From NCBI GenBank assembly GCA_027858555.1, contig JAQICP010000564.1, positions 1 through 6,405 on the forward strand: DNA of 6,405 nt. Reading direction: 5' to 3'. The notes beneath the pieces are model-generated. The model worked only from the letters and a program-made list of their open reading frames with translations. It was not told the DNA's origin and searched no databases. The translations under genes and the position numbers were made by a program. Positions 1-5,550 of this stretch are shown in pieces. This stretch comes from Vallitaleaceae bacterium. GTDB lineage: Bacteria > Bacillota > Clostridia > Lachnospirales > Vallitaleaceae. Each line of letters opens with the position of its first letter. Within the stretch, counting starts at the first letter, position 1.

Positions 1-1
1 T

Positions 2-337
2 TATAAGAAATTTATGCTTTTGGTAAGGGGATATGACAATAAGTGGACATACTATAAAGGTTGGTCGCAAAAGGTATTTGATAAGAAGAAAGCATTGTTT
101 TATCTGGCGCCTTTTTGGGGTGCATTTCAGATCAATATGGCTAGAAGAGAAAATGAGAAATTAGCTTTGTTAGATAATGCTGCTTTAAAACTGATGCATG
201 AACTGATAAGGGATGGGGAAAGCTTTACAGAGGGAATTAAGATTCAATTAGATATAGAAGACGCGTATTCATTTGAGGCAAGTTACATACTCATAGAGGC
301 AGTTATAAAGTTGCGGACTTTAAGAAAGAAAAGGTAG
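2..337 (+). CDS. DUF3788-like protein, 3' part only (5' end cut by window edge)
   Basis: The reading frame is open to the left edge: four sense codons (Y-K-K-F) precede the first ATG at 14. That ATG has no Shine-Dalgarno sequence, so the true start is probably upstream and only the C-terminal ~111 residues are present. The visible part has an aromatic, basic stretch (WTYYKGW, then a lysine-rich strand), a LFYLAPFWGAFQINMA segment and a late 'TEGIKIQLDIEDAYSFE' segment before a basic tail. This order (GW..K, strand, P..G.F.., EG..I.. near the end) resembles the DUF3788 family of small soluble proteins of unknown function. The match is from memory of the pattern, not an alignment. The next gene starts 19 bp after the stop with its own ribosome-binding site, so the two may share a transcript. 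No catalytic motif is visible and no function can be assigned. Confidence 0.6.
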   Translation, partial: YKKFMLLVRGYDNKWTYYKGWSQKVFDKKKALFYLAPFWGAFQINMARRENEKLALLDNAALKLMHELIRDGESFTEGIKIQLDIEDAYSFEASYILIEAVIKLRTLRKKR

Positions 338-356
338 TTTTGGTAAGGGAGGCAAT

Positions 357-1094
357 ATGGTATATACGACATTAGAAACAGAGCGGCTTATTTTGAGACC
401 CATTTCAGAAGAAGATGATATATTTATTCTGAACCATTTTTCTGATCAGCAAGTGACACGATATCTATATGATTATGAACCTGTAAAAAATATGGATGAA
501 GCTAATGAAATACTAGCATTTTACATTGATGAAGACCCGTACATCCAGTGCAGATGGGTCATCACTAATAAAGTAACTAACGAAAAGATGGGAACTTGTG
601 GATTTCATAAACGTGATATCAAAAAGGGTACTATCGAAGTTGGTTACGATTTAAATAGTAAGTATTGGGGACAGGGTTATATGTCAGAAGCGTTGAAAGA
701 ATTATTTCATTATGCATGGAAAAATCTTTGCGTAACAAGCATATGTGCTGAGATTGCCGTTGATAATATAGATTCCATTAGGTTAGTAAGCAAGCTTGGC
801 TTCAAATACAGAGATAGTTACCATATAAAGTTCAGGGATCAGGAACTTATGCATAATAAATATGAACTGCCACTAGTGAGTATTGAAGATGAGCCAATAT
901 ATATATGCTATTGCGCTAAAATCACACATCAGGAAGTAAGGGATATGGTTGAAAAAGGTTTAAGTTCTATAACAGAAATCAGAGAAGCACTTGGTAAAAA
1001 TAGTATGGGAATGTGCCAGGAGAAAAATCCAAAAGGCATATGTTGCCATGAAGAATTTGATGCGTTTATACAGCAAGTATACTTAGAAGAATAA
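357..1094 (+). CDS. GNAT acetyltransferase (RimJ/RimL type) fused to a C-terminal BFD-like [2Fe-2S] domain
   Basis: This is a two-domain protein of 245 residues. Residues 1-170 are a GNAT domain of the Acetyltransf_3/RimJ-RimL type: the opening TERLILRPISEEDD, the strand IEVGYDL (93-99), the acetyl-CoA-binding YWGQGYMSEAL (103-113) and NIDSIRLVSKLGF (137-149). Such enzymes move an acetyl group from acetyl-CoA to an amine; the substrate here is unknown. A usual member ends near residue 170-180. Residues 181-240 instead form a BFD (bacterioferritin-associated ferredoxin)-like helical domain: CYC at 184-186, a helix ending in EKG, a second helix (ITEIREALG), then C220 and NPKGICC (224-230). The C-x-C, about 33 residues, C pattern predicts a [2Fe-2S] cluster. 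The last ligand, C229 or C230, lies 8-9 residues after C220 rather than the classical two; stand-alone clostridial BFD-like proteins share this NPKG.CC form. AAGGGAGG at 345-352 supports the start. The fusion is read directly in one uninterrupted frame; its role is unknown. Confidence 0.9.
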   Translation: MVYTTLETERLILRPISEEDDIFILNHFSDQQVTRYLYDYEPVKNMDEANEILAFYIDEDPYIQCRWVITNKVTNEKMGTCGFHKRDIKKGTIEVGYDLNSKYWGQGYMSEALKELFHYAWKNLCVTSICAEIAVDNIDSIRLVSKLGFKYRDSYHIKFRDQELMHNKYELPLVSIEDEPIYICYCAKITHQEVRDMVEKGLSSITEIREALGKNSMGMCQEKNPKGICCHEEFDAFIQQVYLEE

Positions 1095-1141
1095 CGATGC
1101 AAAACATATATTTATATAAAACTCAAATTCCACGACTAATG

Positions 1142-1276
1142 ATTCTATCCAGATAATAGAGATTCTAATATTATAACTGCGGAAGGGTTAGTGGTAATGT
1201 TTTATTGGCAATTTATAGGTGGTAATTTTAGTGAAGATTATCTGTTATCATAATAATATAACCGCACGGATAGAAT
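1142..1276. repeat. Short inverted repeats bounding the spacer before the HD gene
   Basis: ATTCTATCC at 1142-1150 is the exact reverse complement of GGATAGAAT at 1268-1276. A second pair, TGCGG (1178-1182) and CCGCA (1262-1266), lies nested inside. The trinucleotide ATG directly abuts both outer arms (1139-1141 and 1277-1279). The right arm ends 7 bp before the annotated ATG of the HD gene. The arms could pair in a leader transcript, or could be the ends of a small non-autonomous mobile element with a 3-bp target duplication. With only 9-bp arms in AT-rich DNA, chance is also possible. No open reading frame is supported in the 189-bp spacer (1095-1283). Confidence 0.3.
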
Positions 1277-1283
1277 ATGTAAG

Positions 1284-1805
1284 ATGGTGGTGGTATGCTT
1301 GAATAAAAATATTAGGCGAAGGTCATCTCATAGTAAGGAGTCATACAGGGAAGGGTTTATTGACATCATTAGACCTGTGTATAATAATAGGCATATACAA
1401 GAGATGAGGCTATACCCCAATCATAGAGACACATCTTGTCTCGAACATTCATTGAATGTATCTTATACGGCATATAGAATAGGCAAAGCATTAAACCTAG
1501 ATGCCAAGTCTCTTGCTAGAGCCTCAATGTTTCACGATTTCTATCTGTATGACTGGCATATTAAAGGTAATCGGAAAGGTTTACATGGTATGATGCATGC
1601 AGCGGAAGCTTATAACAATACCATTAAGTATTTTGAAGTTAATGAAAAAGAGAAGGACATGATTCTAACACATATGTGGCCCCTAAATCCAAAACTTCCA
1701 AAATATATAGAATCCATATTGCTTATGTGTGTAGATAGATATTGCACGGTGCTAGAGTTACTAAAAATCAAATCCTATAGAAACGATTTCAGTAAGGATT
1801 TATAG
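1284..1805 (+). CDS. HD-domain metal-dependent phosphohydrolase
   Basis: This is a soluble protein of 173 residues (168 if the alternative TTG start is used). It carries a full HD metal-binding set: H55 in SCLEHSLNVS, the HD doublet H84-D85 in MFHDFYLYDWH, then H92, H101, H105, H130 in LTHMWPL and D151 in CVDRYC. The HDFYLYDWH and HMWPL blocks mark a recognisable small clostridial HD subfamily. HD proteins usually hydrolyse phosphoester bonds in nucleotides or cyclic nucleotides; the substrate of this subfamily is unknown to me. The basic N-terminus (NIRRRSSHSK) precedes the domain. The gene lies 19 bp before the CmpB-type membrane protein gene and the two are probably co-transcribed, a pairing I recall from other Clostridia. 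The start is uncertain: ATG 1284 lacks a ribosome-binding site, while TTG 1299 (codon 6) follows GGTGGTGG. All metal ligands are present and nothing suggests decay. Confidence 0.85.
   Translation: MVVVCLNKNIRRRSSHSKESYREGFIDIIRPVYNNRHIQEMRLYPNHRDTSCLEHSLNVSYTAYRIGKALNLDAKSLARASMFHDFYLYDWHIKGNRKGLHGMMHAAEAYNNTIKYFEVNEKEKDMILTHMWPLNPKLPKYIESILLMCVDRYCTVLELLKIKSYRNDFSKDL
1286..1301 (+). promoter_or_regulatory. Possible ribosome-binding site for an alternative TTG start of the HD gene
   Basis: GGTGGTGG (about 1286-1293) lies 5 bp upstream of an in-frame TTG at 1299-1301. The bases before the ATG at 1284 (GAATATGTAAG) have no purine-rich Shine-Dalgarno match. Starting at TTG would remove the odd MVVVC leader and give an N-terminus of M-N-K-N-I-R. 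The GGTGGT run is itself the coding sequence of the longer form, so both starts remain possible. Confidence 0.35.
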
Positions 1806-1824
1806 GTTAATTCGGGAGGTTTGG

Positions 1825-2550
1825 ATGCTTCATTTACTTGAGTATTTACTAGTTTTTTTGATAGGCGCGATAATTGGTTGGATCTTTGAAGTCTTTTTTA
1901 AACGATATATTGGTGACAGAAAAAAGTGGGTGAATCCAGGTTTCTTAGCAGGTCCATTTTTGCCCATATATGGAACAGGTGCATGTCTGATATATGCCAT
2001 TAGTAAGTTGCCGATTAATCTTTTGATAAAAGTAGTTTTATTTGCGGTACTTACTACTTCAATCGAGTATTTAACAGGTGTTTTCTTTTTAAAAAAATTC
2101 CACGTAAGGTTATGGGATTATACCAATGTAAAATTCAATATTAAAGGGCATATTGCGCCTTTATTTACAGGCATATGGACAGTGATGTCTATAGGATTTT
2201 ATTATCTACTATATCCTAATCTGCATAATCAAGTGACCTTCTTGTATAATCATTTGGAATTTTCCTTATTCTTAGGCTTTTTTTACGGCGTGATTTTCAT
2301 CGATTTAATCCATTCAATTAACCTTGTCAGTAAACTCAAAATAATAATGGACAGTATTGGGGATTCAGAGGCCTTTGTACATTATGAAAAGCTTAAACTT
2401 GATGTACAAGATAAGATAGATCATCTCAAAAATAAATTAAAGAGCAGACCTACTTTCATGCTTCCATTTAATGGTGAGTATAATCTGAAGCAACGTGTTG
2501 CATTTCATTTGGCTAAGTTAAAAGAAGAAGTTGAGTCTAGACATAAATAG
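1825..2550 (+). CDS. CmpB-type multipass membrane protein (putative ABC-transporter type IV family)
   Basis: This integral membrane protein has 241 residues and about five hydrophobic segments, near 4-25, 41-60, 64-88, 110-130 and 146-168. Family hallmarks of ABC_trans_CmpB (PF06541) are clear: GWIFEV at 18-23, the VNPGFLAGPFLPIYGTG block at 36-52, EYLTGVFF at 81-88 followed by RLWDYT (95-100), and FNIKGHIAP (104-112). The family is labelled a putative ABC-transporter permease, but no ATPase partner is encoded nearby and its true function is unestablished. After the last membrane segment comes a ~70-residue charged, largely helical tail rich in Lys and Glu, probably cytoplasmic. GGGAGG at 1814-1819 sits 5 bp before the ATG. 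The HD phosphohydrolase gene ends 19 bp upstream, so an operon and a functional link at the membrane are likely, though only inferred. Confidence 0.88.
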   Translation: MLHLLEYLLVFLIGAIIGWIFEVFFKRYIGDRKKWVNPGFLAGPFLPIYGTGACLIYAISKLPINLLIKVVLFAVLTTSIEYLTGVFFLKKFHVRLWDYTNVKFNIKGHIAPLFTGIWTVMSIGFYYLLYPNLHNQVTFLYNHLEFSLFLGFFYGVIFIDLIHSINLVSKLKIIMDSIGDSEAFVHYEKLKLDVQDKIDHLKNKLKSRPTFMLPFNGEYNLKQRVAFHLAKLKEEVESRHK

Positions 2551-2644
2551 AATGTTGGTACGACACTTAGGACACAAAAGGCTAAATGTGTGATTAAGAA
2601 AGATAATCAGCTTGCAAAAGAGAAAGTAAAAGGGGTTTAAGATT
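2551..2644. other. Spacer between CmpB-type and PhzF-type genes
   Basis: This 94-bp AT-rich spacer has no supported reading frame. It holds a small perfect hairpin (GATTA, 7-base loop, TAATC, about 2592-2608) without a following T-run, so it is not a convincing terminator. It ends in AAAAGGGG (2628-2635), the likely ribosome-binding site of the next gene, 9 bp before its ATG. Confidence 0.4.
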
Positions 2645-3484
2645 ATGAAACATACAATCTATAAAGTGACTGCATTTTCTAATGATACCCAGGGTGGTAA
2701 TCCAGCTGGTGTTGTTCTAGGTGCTGATTCATTCACAGACGAGGATATGTTGAAAATCGCAAAGGAAGTTGGCTATTCTGAGACCGCCTTTGTGATGCAA
2801 TCTGAAAGTGCAGATTTTAAGGTTAGATTTTTTACGCCAGTGGATGAAGTGGACTTATGTGGACATGCTACGGTAGCTACATTCAATCTGTTAAGAGATC
2901 TTAAGGTTATTACAATTGGAGATTATACTCAGGAAACAAAAGCAGGGATCCTGAAGCTTCAGATTTACAATCAATATATATACATGGAACAAAATACACC
3001 AAATTTTCATGAAATCATCAAAAAAAATGAAATTGTAAAATGTTTTAAAAGCCAATATAATGAGTATATAAGTGATTCACCCATACAGATAGTTTCAACG
3101 GGTTTAAAGGATATTATCTTACCAGTTAAGAATTTGGAGATACTGCTTAATCTTCAACCGAACTTGGAGTTGATTGATAGAATTAGTAGAAAATATGATG
3201 TGGTTGGTATTCATGCTTTTTGTTTAGATACAATGCATAGTGGGGATGCGCATACGAGAAATTTTGCCCCCAGATATGGTATTGATGAAGAATCTGCAAC
3301 GGGTACTGCGAGTGGCGCACTGGCATGTTATATGACAAAGTATTATAAGGATACATCTAGAAGCAATTTTATAATAGAGCAAGGCTTTTGCATGAAACGA
3401 CCATCAAAAATAATGGTAAAAGTGAACTCGATTGATGACGAGATCAAGGCGGTTTTTGTTGGGGGAAGTGCTGTTTTAATATAA
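2645..3484 (+). CDS. PhzF-family isomerase/epimerase-like protein
   Basis: The protein has 279 residues, the normal length for the PhzC/PhzF family, a two-lobed cytosolic fold related to diaminopimelate epimerase. Both halves are recognisable. In the first, the order is VTAF..D...GGNPAGVV (8-24), SETAF (45-49) with the presumed catalytic Glu at 46, and DLCGHAT (70-76). In the second, RNFAPRYGIDEESATGTASGA spans 205-225. The archetype PhzF isomerises dihydro-hydroxyanthranilate in phenazine synthesis, but no phenazine genes are present here; most family members outside such clusters have unknown substrates. The conserved second-half Asp of PhzF (in DPATGSA) is Glu at 216 here (ESATGTA), a variant I recall in other Firmicutes homologues. 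It appears to be a single-gene unit with ~100-bp spacers on both sides. Family assignment is firm; the substrate is open. Confidence 0.92.
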   Translation: MKHTIYKVTAFSNDTQGGNPAGVVLGADSFTDEDMLKIAKEVGYSETAFVMQSESADFKVRFFTPVDEVDLCGHATVATFNLLRDLKVITIGDYTQETKAGILKLQIYNQYIYMEQNTPNFHEIIKKNEIVKCFKSQYNEYISDSPIQIVSTGLKDIILPVKNLEILLNLQPNLELIDRISRKYDVVGIHAFCLDTMHSGDAHTRNFAPRYGIDEESATGTASGALACYMTKYYKDTSRSNFIIEQGFCMKRPSKIMVKVNSIDDEIKAVFVGGSAVLI

Positions 3485-3509
3485 CGCGTATCATATGCAT
3501 GCTGTTACG

Positions 3510-3517
3510 TTACGTAA
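3510..3517. repeat. Short TTACGTAA palindrome in the spacer
   Basis: The perfect 8-bp palindrome TTACGTAA sits within GTTACGTTACGTAATAC in the spacer (3485-3586) between the PhzF-like and MDR genes. It could be half of a regulator-binding region or simple chance; no matching regulator gene is in the window. Confidence 0.2.
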
Positions 3518-3530
3518 TACAAAGTCAATA

Positions 3531-3546
3531 CCATACAATTGTGTGG
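3531..3546. promoter_or_regulatory. Candidate operator: near-perfect 16-bp palindrome before the MDR gene
   Basis: CCATACAATTGTGTGG is symmetric about its centre except for one mismatched base pair (T/G at the fourth position from each end). It lies 41 bp before the MDR oxidoreductase start, a usual place for a dimeric repressor or activator site. No regulator gene lies next to it, so the identity of the binding protein is unknown. The symmetry is seen; the operator role is inferred. Confidence 0.3.
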
Positions 3547-3586
3547 GAATCTGTAGGGTTTTTATAGAATATATGGAGGGATTATT

Positions 3587-4561
3587 ATGAAAGCTATAGT
3601 ATATGATAGATATGGTTCAACTGATGTTCTCGAGCTAAAAGAAGTAGAAAAGCCTAAGCCAAAAGATGATGAAGTCTTGATAAAAGTATATGCGGCATCC
3701 ATAAATGATTGGGACATAGGTCTTCTTCAAGGTGCATCTCTTTTGAATCGACTATTATCAGGCATATTAAAACCTAAGGTAAAGATACTCGGTTCTGATA
3801 TAGCTGGAAAGATTGTAGCGTTAGGAAAAAACGCAAAGCAATTTCATCTAGGCGATGAAGTATATGGCGATCTTAGTGGTAGATGGGGTGGTTTTGCCCA
3901 ATATGTCTGTGCTCGTGAAAATGCATTGATTCTAAAACCATTGGGTATGACATATGTTGAAGCAGCTTCAATACCCCAGGCAGCAGTGTTAGCCATACAA
4001 GGTCTTATTGATAAAGGACAGATTCAACAAGGACAAAAACTACTGATCAATGGTGCAGGCGGAGGCGTAGGCACTTTTGCCATACAGATTGCAAAAACAT
4101 ATGGTGTTAAAGAAATTACCGGGGTGGATAGCTCAGATAAATTTGATATGATGCATGAGGTGGGATTTGACCATGTAATTGATTATACAAAAGAAGATTT
4201 TACTAACAATGGGCAGTGTTATGACCTTATTCTTGATGCCATGACAAACCGGTCAACATTCAATTACTTACGCGCTTTAAGTCCAGACGGCATCTATGTT
4301 ACTGTGGGCGGTAGTATGAGTAAGTTACTACAAGCTTTTCTTATAGGACCAATCATATCGATTTTCAGTAAAAAGAAGATTCGTATCGTGGCGCTAATCT
4401 CAAACAAACACCTAGCTTATATGAACGATCTTTTTGAAGCTGGTAAAATTAAACCAGTCATAGACGAGACCTACAACTTAGAGGCGGTTCCACAAGCATT
4501 AAAGTATTTTGAAGCGGGACATCACAAAGGTAAAGTAGTTATAACGATAGAAAACAGCTAG
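3587..4561 (+). CDS. NAD(P)-dependent medium-chain oxidoreductase, quinone-reductase-like, zinc-free
   Basis: This 324-residue cytosolic enzyme belongs to the medium-chain dehydrogenase/reductase (MDR) superfamily. The N-terminal GroES-like domain runs from about 1 to 120, with VYAASINDWDI (34-44), LGSDIAGKIVALG (68-80) and GDEVYG (89-94). The Rossmann cofactor domain follows, with the nucleotide loop NGAGGGVG at 155-162 and the C-terminal GKVVI (315-319). Position 38 is Ser where zinc alcohol dehydrogenases have the catalytic Cys, and there is no GHE zinc motif or four-Cys structural zinc loop. It is therefore of the zinc-free quinone oxidoreductase/enone reductase branch, which reduces quinones or activated double bonds with NAD(P)H. 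The exact substrate cannot be read. GGAGGG at 3575-3580, 6 bp upstream, fixes the start. A 16-bp palindrome lies just upstream and may control it. Confidence 0.92.
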   Translation: MKAIVYDRYGSTDVLELKEVEKPKPKDDEVLIKVYAASINDWDIGLLQGASLLNRLLSGILKPKVKILGSDIAGKIVALGKNAKQFHLGDEVYGDLSGRWGGFAQYVCARENALILKPLGMTYVEAASIPQAAVLAIQGLIDKGQIQQGQKLLINGAGGGVGTFAIQIAKTYGVKEITGVDSSDKFDMMHEVGFDHVIDYTKEDFTNNGQCYDLILDAMTNRSTFNYLRALSPDGIYVTVGGSMSKLLQAFLIGPIISIFSKKKIRIVALISNKHLAYMNDLFEAGKIKPVIDETYNLEAVPQALKYFEAGHHKGKVVITIENS

Positions 4562-4566
4562 TACCT

Positions 4567-4669
4567 CCCACATTGAAAGTGACAGGTAATGGCTAACTAA
4601 GGTCAGGACTTTGCCGCTTAGATTAATCATGACCTGTGGGATTGAAGCAACCACTGGGGAAAGGGTGGT
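4567..4669 (+). other. Possibly structured stretch downstream of the MDR gene
   Basis: Several complementary arms lie close together between the MDR stop and the toroid remnant. CCCACA (4567-4572) pairs with TGTGGG (4635-4640); ACAGGT (4582-4587) could pair with ACCTGT (4632-4637), and alternatively AGGTCA (4600-4605) with TGACCT (4630-4635). ACCAC (4650-4654) pairs with GTGGT (4665-4669) and would cover the GGTGG ribosome-binding site of the remnant. The competing pairings could mean a leader RNA that regulated the now-dead gene, or chance. I could not match it to any riboswitch class I know, and there is no terminator T-run. Confidence 0.25.
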
Positions 4670-4677
4670 GAAGTAAT

Positions 4678-4937
4678 ATGGAAGCATATAACAAAATAAA
4701 TGAATGGTTATTGCATGATTCTGATCCATCATTAATGTATCAAGTAAAACGGGATCTATTAGATATACCGACAACTGACAGACAACACGATTAAGACCAA
4801 ATCGCACAAAAAGGATGGGGCAAAGAACTCCTTAGTAATAGAAAGGCTAATGGGCATTGGGGTGGTGGTGTGTATAATCCAAAATGGACATGTACCCATT
4901 ATGGAAAATCCGAGACTTAGTCATTCTGGGCGTTTGA
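4678..4937 (+). pseudogene. Decayed squalene-cyclase/prenyltransferase-like (alpha-alpha toroid) gene, 5' remnant
   Basis: From ATG 4678 (preceded by GGTGG) the frame reads EAYNKINEWLLHDSDPSL.. and YQVKRDLLD, then meets TAA at 4792-4794. Read through that stop, it continues IAQKGWGKELL (from about 4801), NGHWGGGVYNPKWT and THY at 4894-4902. These blocks match the start of a family of ~300-residue toroid proteins annotated as squalene-cyclase-like or prenyltransferase-like, whose N-terminus reads roughly WLL..DPS..YQV.RDLLD...GWG..LL....GHW.GG.Y.PKWT.T.Y. The family's function is poorly known. After THY the frame stops at 4918-4920, while a shifted frame from 4902 reads WKIRDLVI before TGA at 4935-4937, suggesting a frameshift or small deletion. 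The remaining ~200 residues are missing. The TAA could have arisen from a TTA leucine codon. At least one nonsense change, one frame disruption and a 3' truncation mark it as dead. Confidence 0.7.
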
Positions 4938-5070
4938 AGATGACGAAAATCCATAGATTGAATTCACTAGATCTGGAGCTTAACAGAACCGAGATTGCAT
5001 ACTAAGAAGAGAAATATAGCCTACCACTGTTGATAATCTATCATAGGACTTTTTTGAAAGGAGAATTAGG
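4938..5070. other. Unassigned stretch between the toroid remnant and the DUF3795 gene
   Basis: No supported gene is present. One frame from ATG 4901 runs to TAA 5003-5005 and, past that stop, on through EEKYSLPLLIIYHR into the start of the next gene. This may be debris of another gene or chance. The last bases contain GAAAGGAG (5056-5063), the ribosome-binding site of the DUF3795 gene. Confidence 0.4.
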
Positions 5071-5499
5071 ATGGGTATTGATGCTGAGTTAAGTGCAATG
5101 ACAATGTGTGGTTATAGATGTGATTTGTGCAAGGCCGATATTGGCAATATAAGAAAAAAAGATGAAAGAGACGTGATATCACAAGTATGGCGTAAGTACT
5201 ATGATTTAGATATTGCGAAAGGGGACATATATTGCGATGGCTGTAGATGCACCCGAAAAGATGCTAAAAGAATCGATAATAATTGTCCTGTAAGAGCATG
5301 TGTTCTTAGTAGAGGTCTAAGTAGTTGCGCAGATTGCAAGGCGTACCCGTGCAAGACCTTTTTTGAACGGAAGGGACTGTCCATAGAGGAAGCTAAAGAA
5401 CGGCTTGCTTCTGATTTTAACAGGGAAGAATATATGGCATACTTATCAGCTTTTGATAATTACACACGAATTAATAAGATCATAGAAGAAAGGAACTAA
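5071..5499 (+). CDS. DUF3795 cysteine-rich protein (probable metal-binding)
   Basis: This is a small soluble protein of 142 residues with eleven cysteines arranged as in DUF3795. They are MCGYRCDLC at the start (C13, C17, C20), YCDGCRC (C55, C58, C60), NCPVRAC (C72, C77) and CADCKAYPC (C86, C89, C94). The C-x3-C-x2-C start and the later paired cysteines suggest zinc or iron-sulfur binding; the family has no assigned reaction. A Trp at 40 and the conserved YPC before a phenylalanine-rich helix (KTFFE) are also typical. The C-terminal ~45 residues form a predicted charged helix (GLSIEEAKERLASDF). Length is normal for the family. GAAAGGAG at 5056-5063, 7 bp upstream, supports ATG 5071; the domain begins within the first 13 residues, so little N-terminus can be missing. 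It seems to be a single-gene unit. Confidence 0.9.
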   Translation: MGIDAELSAMTMCGYRCDLCKADIGNIRKKDERDVISQVWRKYYDLDIAKGDIYCDGCRCTRKDAKRIDNNCPVRACVLSRGLSSCADCKAYPCKTFFERKGLSIEEAKERLASDFNREEYMAYLSAFDNYTRINKIIEERN

Positions 5500-5550
5500 G
5501 TGAAAGTATATATGGATAGTGGAAAGAACCATATCCTTTGGCATAGATGA
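5500..5550 (+). other. Tiny GTG-start reading frame abutting the DUF3795 stop
   Basis: GTG at 5500 follows the DUF3795 TAA with no gap, and AAAGGA (5489-5494) precedes it. The frame gives 16 residues (VKVYMDSGKNHILWHR) and ends in TGA at 5548-5550, which overlaps the ATG at 5547 of the next tiny frame (ATGA). The arrangement looks like translational coupling, but the peptide is too short to recognise and may be a remnant or chance. Confidence 0.2.

Noticed and set aside
357..1094. Frameshift or assembly join as the source of the GNAT-BFD fusion
   Set aside because: A single frame runs through both domains with a plausible linker (LPLVSIEDEP), and there is no start codon with a ribosome-binding site at the BFD boundary. 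It cannot be fully excluded without reads.
1825..2550. Complete ABC transporter
   Set aside because: No ATP-binding subunit or Walker motifs occur anywhere near; the family name alone does not establish transport.
2592..2608. GATTA/TAATC hairpin as a terminator for the HD-CmpB unit
   Set aside because: The stem is only 5 bp and AT-rich, and no run of T follows.
3539..3568. Promoter TTGTGT / TATAGA (18-bp spacing) before the MDR gene
   Set aside because: The start point would fall inside or at the GGAGGG ribosome-binding site, leaving almost no leader; the -35 match is also weak.
4601..4618. Guanidine-III-like GGTCAGGAC motif
   Set aside because: A short string match only; the rest of that compact pseudoknot class, including its GC-rich arms, is absent, and no guanidine-related gene follows.
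4499..4807. A 102-codon open frame on the - strand
   Set aside because: It overlaps the end of the MDR gene and the toroid remnant, has no ribosome-binding site, its product is rich in Leu, Tyr and Val in a way typical of antisense AT-rich DNA, and the + strand explains the sequence better.
5199..5384. A 61-codon open frame on the - strand
   Set aside because: It lies wholly inside the DUF3795 gene, antisense to its conserved cysteine motifs, and has no independent support.
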